Source: Deltaproteobacteria bacterium (GTDB lineage: Bacteria > Desulfobacterota > Binatia > Binatales > Binataceae). From it: DNA of 9,357 nucleotides. Below are positions 6,019 to 9,357 of the stretch, piece by piece; the stretch's first letter is position 1, and the number at the start of each line of letters is the position of its first letter. The translations under genes were made by a program, and so were the position numbers. The stretch covers positions 1 to 9,357 of the forward strand of contig JAJXYM010000244.1 of assembly GCA_021780585.1 (NCBI GenBank). The letters run 5' to 3'. A model generated the notes under the pieces. The model was not told where the DNA came from. It ran no database searches and was given only the letters and a program-made list of their open reading frames with translations.

Positions 6019-7619
6019 GCGGAAAGCGCCGTGGTTAGCATCTCGACGATTTCGGCCGGTCCGCGCAATCGCACATAAGGGCCGAGCCGCGGTCCGCGCT
6101 CTTTGCCCAACAGGACGCGGTATAGCAGGGTAAAGATTTTGCCCGGCTTGTCATAATGCGCCCGGCCGATCTCGTAGATTTCGCGCTCGATCACCTCGGC
6201 GGTCGCGTCCGGATTCGCCGCCAGATAGTCGCGCAGCGTCGCCAATTGCGCTCGCTCCGAGTCCGTCCGCGGCTTATAAAAATCCAGCAGCGGCGCGACG
6301 AAGTCGTCATAGAAGTTCAACGCGCATTCGACCAATGTCCGCACCAGCCGGCGGGTGTCGTCGTCCCGTTCGATCTTGTCGTCGTAGCGGGTGAGATATT
6401 CCCAAATCAGTGCGCGATCCTTGCTGCCGATCGCCGGCACCACCGCCATCAGCAGGCCGAACGTCAGGTCGGAATCGAACCGCCTGGAGCTGTCGCTCTG
6501 CAGCACGAAGCGCAACGGCGAGTTGCGTCGCGCCGTCTCGTCGCTCCGGCTCCATTCGCGCAACGCCTCGAGATATTCGTCCACGTATTGCGGAATCGCT
6601 TCGAGGAACAGCTTGCGCGCGCGCTTCGGATTGAGAATCAGGAAATACTTGAGCACCTCGATCGGCGCATAACGCCGCCATTGCTCGACCCCGACGCCCC
6701 GTCCGACCGACTTCGAGACCTTATGGCCCTCCTCGTCAAGATACATCTCGAACGGGAAGCCGAGCGGCGCCCGGCCGCCCAGAATCTTTACGATTTGCCC
6801 GGAGAGCCGCGCCGAATCGATCAGGTCCTTGCCGTACAGCTCGTAATCGACCGCCAGCACGTACCAGCGCAGCGCCCAATCGACCTTCCATTGCGCCTTG
6901 GCTCCGCCGCCGAGCACGCTGACCTCGCCCGTGAAGCCGCATCGATGGGCCCCGCCGAAGGTGCGCTCGCAGGAAATCGCGACCGCGCCCCGCTCGGGAT
7001 AATACGCCGTGACCAGCGTTGAATTGACTTGGCCGCAATTGGGACAGACCGGCATCACCGGCGACCATCCGGCGCGATTCTCCGCGCGCAAGGTCGGCGC
7101 GATCACGCGGATTATTTCCTGATGCCGTTCGAGGACGAGTCGCAATGCCGCGTCGAAGCCGCCGCTCGCGTACATCGCGCTCGACCGGATCAGTTCGTAT
7201 TCGACCTCGACCGGCGCCAGGAAGGTCCCGAGCAGCGCGACCATGTGCGAAGCGAAGCTGTCGTGGCAATCGCCGAACGGATCGGGAATCCGCGAGACCG
7301 GCTGGCCCAGCCAAGGGGTGAAAACTTCCCGATTCGGCAGGCTCTCCGGGACTTTGCGCAGACCGTCCATGTCGTCGATAAAGACGATGAAACGGTCGGG
7401 CCGGTCGTCGCCATAAAGCGTCCGGAACGCCTGCCGGACGTAGGAGGGCCGGAGCACTTCGCCCATCGTGCCCAGATGCGGCAGGCCGGAGGGGCCGAAG
7501 CCGCTTTGAAAGACCACCGGCCGCGCCGGGTCATATTTCGCGACGCGCGCGGCGAGCTTGCGCGCCTCCTCGTAAGGCCACAGGTCCAGTCCCGATTCGG
7601 TGCGCGGCGCCGATGCCAT
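6012..7619 (-). CDS. lysS: Class I lysyl-tRNA synthetase
   Basis: A 535-aa cytoplasmic enzyme that charges tRNA-Lys. It is the class I, archaeal/spirochaete/alphaproteobacterial type, unrelated to the usual bacterial class II LysRS. SGFGPSGLPHLGT (39-51) carries the HIGH-type motif as HLGT, and KVSKS (300-304) is the KMSKS motif. A zinc site is formed by C192, C195, C217 and C227 (CPNC, then SCE and HRC). The C-terminal third is the helical anticodon-binding region. The frame is open upstream to 7754, but I use ATG 7619 because MASAPRTESGLDLWPYEEA begins the family-like region, AAGGA abuts it and AAAGGA lies 13 bases before it. It follows the zinc-ribbon gene by 4 bp, so the two are probably co-transcribed and translationally coupled. 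Confidence 0.95.
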   Translation of the reverse strand: MASAPRTESGLDLWPYEEARKLAARVAKYDPARPVVFQSGFGPSGLPHLGTMGEVLRPSYVRQAFRTLYGDDRPDRFIVFIDDMDGLRKVPESLPNREVFTPWLGQPVSRIPDPFGDCHDSFASHMVALLGTFLAPVEVEYELIRSSAMYASGGFDAALRLVLERHQEIIRVIAPTLRAENRAGWSPVMPVCPNCGQVNSTLVTAYYPERGAVAISCERTFGGAHRCGFTGEVSVLGGGAKAQWKVDWALRWYVLAVDYELYGKDLIDSARLSGQIVKILGGRAPLGFPFEMYLDEEGHKVSKSVGRGVGVEQWRRYAPIEVLKYFLILNPKRARKLFLEAIPQYVDEYLEALREWSRSDETARRNSPLRFVLQSDSSRRFDSDLTFGLLMAVVPAIGSKDRALIWEYLTRYDDKIERDDDTRRLVRTLVECALNFYDDFVAPLLDFYKPRTDSERAQLATLRDYLAANPDATAEVIEREIYEIGRAHYDKPGKIFTLLYRVLLGKERGPRLGPYVRLRGPAEIVEMLTTALSAN

Positions 7620-7623
7620 TCCT

Positions 7624-7836
7624 TTATTGTCTTCCTTTGAGCACGCGCGCGACGGCTTCATGGACCCACGGGTCGATTTGCAGGTCGCGCGTCTTTTCCG
7701 AGGCCAGCCTGAGCTTAACCCCGCAATTGGCGCAAATACAGGCGGTCTCGGCATAGCCGCCCCGGTCCTCGATCGTCATCCGGAGCAGCCATTCCCCCGC
7801 TGGACGGCGGCAGATCTGGCATTTTTCTTCACTCAT
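7624..7836 (-). CDS. Small zinc-ribbon protein upstream of lysS
   Basis: A 70-aa protein, MSEEKCQICRRPAGEW..., with C6-x2-C9 and C33/C35-x2-C38 spaced as a four-cysteine zinc ribbon or treble clef. The C-terminal half (EKTRDLQIDPWVHEAVARVL) is helical and charged. I do not recognise a named family. The last codons contain an AAAGGA that probably serves the next gene, lysS, whose ATG comes 4 bp after this stop codon (TAA). The protein may bind RNA or assist translation, inferred only from the operon. The ATG at 7836 has no Shine-Dalgarno, only CAAAGCCCCAA, and a -10 box lies ~20 bases upstream, so the mRNA leader is very short. The regular cysteine pairs and the tight junction make it a real gene. 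Confidence 0.8.
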   Translation of the reverse strand: MSEEKCQICRRPAGEWLLRMTIEDRGGYAETACICANCGVKLRLASEKTRDLQIDPWVHEAVARVLKGRQ

Positions 7837-7854
7837 TTGGGGCTTTGCGAATTG

Positions 7855-7863
7855 TGTATAATC
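7855..7863. promoter_or_regulatory. Overlapping divergent -10 boxes
   Basis: The string TGTATAATC reads TATAAT (7857-7862) on the plus strand, and TATACA (7860-7855) or GATTAT (7863-7858) on the minus strand. The minus reading would start transcription ~15 bases before the zinc-ribbon ATG. The plus reading would run toward the DHH gene with a ~190-base leader. No good -35 box is visible for either. Only one direction could be occupied by RNA polymerase at a time. Confidence 0.4.
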
Positions 7864-7882
7864 GAACTTCGGGGACCGGGAA

Positions 7883-7910
7883 ACGCCGTTGCTTCGCCTT
7901 TCGACGGCGT
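7883..7910 (+). other. Leader hairpin before the DHH gene
   Basis: ACGCCGT (7883-7889) is inverted against ACGGCGT (7904-7910), with a 14-base loop. It lies ~13 bases after the expected start of a plus-strand transcript from 7857-7862. It lacks a T-tract, so it would be a leader structure rather than a terminator. Downstream, 7911-8063 holds a GGCCGGCC-rich palindromic patch near 8000 and no convincing gene. Confidence 0.3.
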
Positions 7911-8063
7911 GTTAGATGCAAATTTCCGTATGCGTTCGCCGCGTGACCAAGCGCCGCCGCGCGGATTCCGCCAAGCCTCTAGTGTAGAAGCGCGGGCGGC
8001 CGGCCGCTAGCGGATCGCATTGACGCCGCGCCGCCGCCGTACGCGCGCCCGCGTTCCACTTCG

Positions 8064-9101
8064 ATGGATCAGTTATTCACGAAACAAAAGGTCAAGGAAT
8101 TGCGCGCGCTGGTCGGCGACGGCGACCGCGTCGCGATCGTTCTCCAGGACGACCCCGATCCCGACGCCATGTCGAGCGCGATCGCGTTGCGCACCCTGCT
8201 CGGCCGCAACAAGCTGACCACCCCGATTTTCGCCTTCAAGCCGGTCACGCGGCCCGAAAACCGCACCATGATGCATCTGCTGGAGATCGAGGTCGCCGAA
8301 CCCGCGCCCGGCGAACTCGACGGCTTCGATAAAATCGCGATGGTCGATGTCGAGCCGCCCTATTTCGAAGCCAAGCTGCCGCGCGCCGATATCGTCATCG
8401 ACCACCATCCGGGCTACCAGACCGGCCTCGCCCCCTTCGAGGATATTCGCGTCGGCTACGGCGCCACCGCGACGATCATGACCGAATATCTCGTGAGCGC
8501 GGGCGAGCGGATCAGCGAGCGGCTGGCGACCGCGCTGCTCTACGGTATCCGCAGCGACACGCTGGCGCTCTCGCGCCGGGTGACGGAAGCCGATATCGAA
8601 GCGTTCACCCATCTTTATCCGCTGGCCAACTACAATCTGCTGCGCCAGATCGATCGGCCGGAACTGCCGGTCAGCTTCGCCCGCGTGCTGGCGCGGGTGA
8701 TGCGCCGGATGGAGGTGCGCAACGGCCTCGTCGTGATCCATCTGGGCGCCGTCGAGCGCGACGACCTGATCGTGCAGATGGCCGACTTCTGCCTGCAGTT
8801 CGAAGGCGTCGAGATGGTCGCGGTGTCGGGCAAGCTGGAAAAAAATCTGGTGATAGCGGTGCGCACTCACGGTATCGGCCGGATCAGCGCGGGCGATACC
8901 GTCAAGCGCCTGTTCGGCGAGATTGGCAGCGCCGGGGGGCATCGCAACATGGCGAAGGCGGTGATTCCGTTGATCGCGTGGCGCCAGCGCGAGGGCACGA
9001 CGCGCGACAAGCTGGTCGAGGCGCGCCTGCAGGCGTTGTTCGCCGCCGCGGTCGCCGGCGGGGAGGATTCGGCGGCGCCGGTGGCGCGCAACGGCGCCTG
9101 A
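8064..9101 (+). CDS. DHH/DHHA1 family phosphoesterase
   Basis: A 345-aa cytoplasmic metal-dependent phosphoesterase of the NrnA/exopolyphosphatase-like group. The DHH domain has DPDPDA (30-35; metal Asp32 and Asp34), D95 (AMVDVEP), the DHH triad D113-H114-H115 and D165 (YGIRSDT). The C-terminal DHHA1 domain has the substrate-binding GGH at 291-293 (GSAGGHRNMAKA). Motif I has Gln28 where NrnA-type enzymes carry His (HxxPDxD), which is common in the DPDPDA branch. Likely substrates are short oligoribonucleotides, pAp or similar phosphoesters, but this branch is poorly defined, so I give no symbol. The ATG at 8064 has no Shine-Dalgarno and no nearby -10 box, so transcription may come from 7857-7862. 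It is followed by a separate regulator gene. Confidence 0.88.
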   Translation: MDQLFTKQKVKELRALVGDGDRVAIVLQDDPDPDAMSSAIALRTLLGRNKLTTPIFAFKPVTRPENRTMMHLLEIEVAEPAPGELDGFDKIAMVDVEPPYFEAKLPRADIVIDHHPGYQTGLAPFEDIRVGYGATATIMTEYLVSAGERISERLATALLYGIRSDTLALSRRVTEADIEAFTHLYPLANYNLLRQIDRPELPVSFARVLARVMRRMEVRNGLVVIHLGAVERDDLIVQMADFCLQFEGVEMVAVSGKLEKNLVIAVRTHGIGRISAGDTVKRLFGEIGSAGGHRNMAKAVIPLIAWRQREGTTRDKLVEARLQALFAAAVAGGEDSAAPVARNGA

Positions 9102-9155
9102 GCGTGCGCTCGCGGCCGAATCCCGGCCAAATCCGGATGCCGTCAGGCGTCGTCC

Positions 9156-9177
9156 GCATCGGCGCCGATGCTATAAT
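9156..9177 (+). promoter_or_regulatory. Palindrome plus extended -10 promoter
   Basis: GCATCGGCGCCGATGC (9156-9171) is a perfect 16-bp palindrome. It abuts TATAAT (9172-9177) and its last bases supply the extended TGC. There is no visible -35 box. Transcription would start near 9184, ~16 bases before the ATG at 9200. The palindrome covers the -10/-35 spacer, a normal place for a repressor or a self-regulating response regulator to bind. Confidence 0.5.
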
Positions 9178-9199
9178 TGCGCGTGGCGCGAACCTTCCG

Positions 9200-9357
9200 A
9201 TGAACCATGCGAGGCTGCTAATCGTCGAAGATGAGGCGCGGCTGGCCGAGAATCTCCGTCGCGGACTCGCCGAACTCGGCGCGGTGGTCACGCTCGCGGC
9301 CAGCGTCGCGGCGGCCGAGGCGGCGCTCGATGCGGCCGGCTTCGATACGATCATCCT
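9200..9357 (+). CDS. Response regulator, receiver domain (5' part)
   Basis: The window ends after the first 52 codons. The protein starts MNHARLLIVEDEARLAENLR, the standard first strand and acidic pocket (E10, D11, E12) of a CheY-like receiver. An Ala-rich helix and GFDTIIL follow, the strand that leads directly to the phospho-accepting Asp, which lies just past the window edge. The output domain, likely DNA-binding of OmpR or a related type, is not seen. There is no Shine-Dalgarno before the ATG. A -10 box with an overlapping 16-bp palindrome precedes the gene. Confidence 0.88.
   Translation, partial: MNHARLLIVEDEARLAENLRRGLAELGAVVTLAASVAAAEAALDAAGFDTII

Noticed and set aside
6156..7022. 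Plus-strand 288-aa frame inside lysS
   Set aside because: Shadow of lysS with no domain signal.
7620..7754. Upstream extension of lysS to 7754
   Set aside because: It would overlap the zinc-ribbon gene and adds Arg/Ser-rich sequence with no family similarity.
7916..7987. 23-aa open frame MQISVCVRRVTKRRRADSAK...
   Set aside because: It has no Shine-Dalgarno and no homology I recognise; kept only as a possible leader peptide in the findings.
8073..8942. Minus-strand 289-aa frame inside the DHH gene
   Set aside because: Opposite-strand shadow, rich in His, Gln and Arg; the plus strand has complete catalytic motifs.

Overview
The window comes from a GC-rich, diderm-type bacterium. It has a MurJ lipid II flippase, a secreted PQQ-type beta-propeller, HemW, a class I (archaeal-type) lysyl-tRNA synthetase and Asp/Glu-rich coding sequence with strong third-position GC. 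The class I LysRS plus a MurJ with an NLFGEG-type first loop would fit lineages around the former Deltaproteobacteria, Binatota or Acidobacteria. The hairpin repeats also resemble those seen in Alphaproteobacteria. I cannot fix the taxon from this sequence alone.

Layout. 1-462 is a cluster of hairpin-forming intergenic repeats bounded by GTCAT...ATGAC, with a degenerate ~23-bp tandem array (135-249) inside it. 544-2124 (minus) is murJ; its reading frame has no ATG, GTG or TTG upstream of the conserved N-terminus. 2452-4470 (plus) encodes a secreted eight-blade PQQ-like propeller with a C-terminal domain I cannot assign. Its last ~69 residues look like readthrough into a short minus-strand gene remnant (4342-4464). 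4465-4823 is non-coding, with a second decayed copy of the window-start repeat and a cluster of GGCGCC palindromes. 4842-5996 (plus) is hemW. It converges with a minus-strand pair: a 70-aa zinc-ribbon protein (7624-7836) followed 4 bp later by class I lysS (6012-7619). A divergent control region (7837-8063) separates these from a DHH/DHHA1 phosphoesterase (8064-9101, plus). The window ends in the receiver domain of a response regulator (from 9200), preceded by a TATAAT box abutting a perfect 16-bp palindrome.

How the genes relate. Only the zinc-ribbon gene and lysS look like a true operon. The rest are single housekeeping genes: cell wall lipid II export, heme trafficking, lysyl-tRNA charging and nucleotide/oligonucleotide phosphoester hydrolysis. 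The PQQ-propeller gene appears less GC-rich by eye and looks like an insertion into an older arrangement. Several genes have a -10 box very close to the start codon and no Shine-Dalgarno sequence, suggesting near-leaderless translation. I found no convincing new multi-gene system. The best leads are the repeat cluster, the murJ start and its substituted cavity residues, the PQQ-tail/remnant junction, the zinc-ribbon/lysS coupling and the palindrome before the response regulator.
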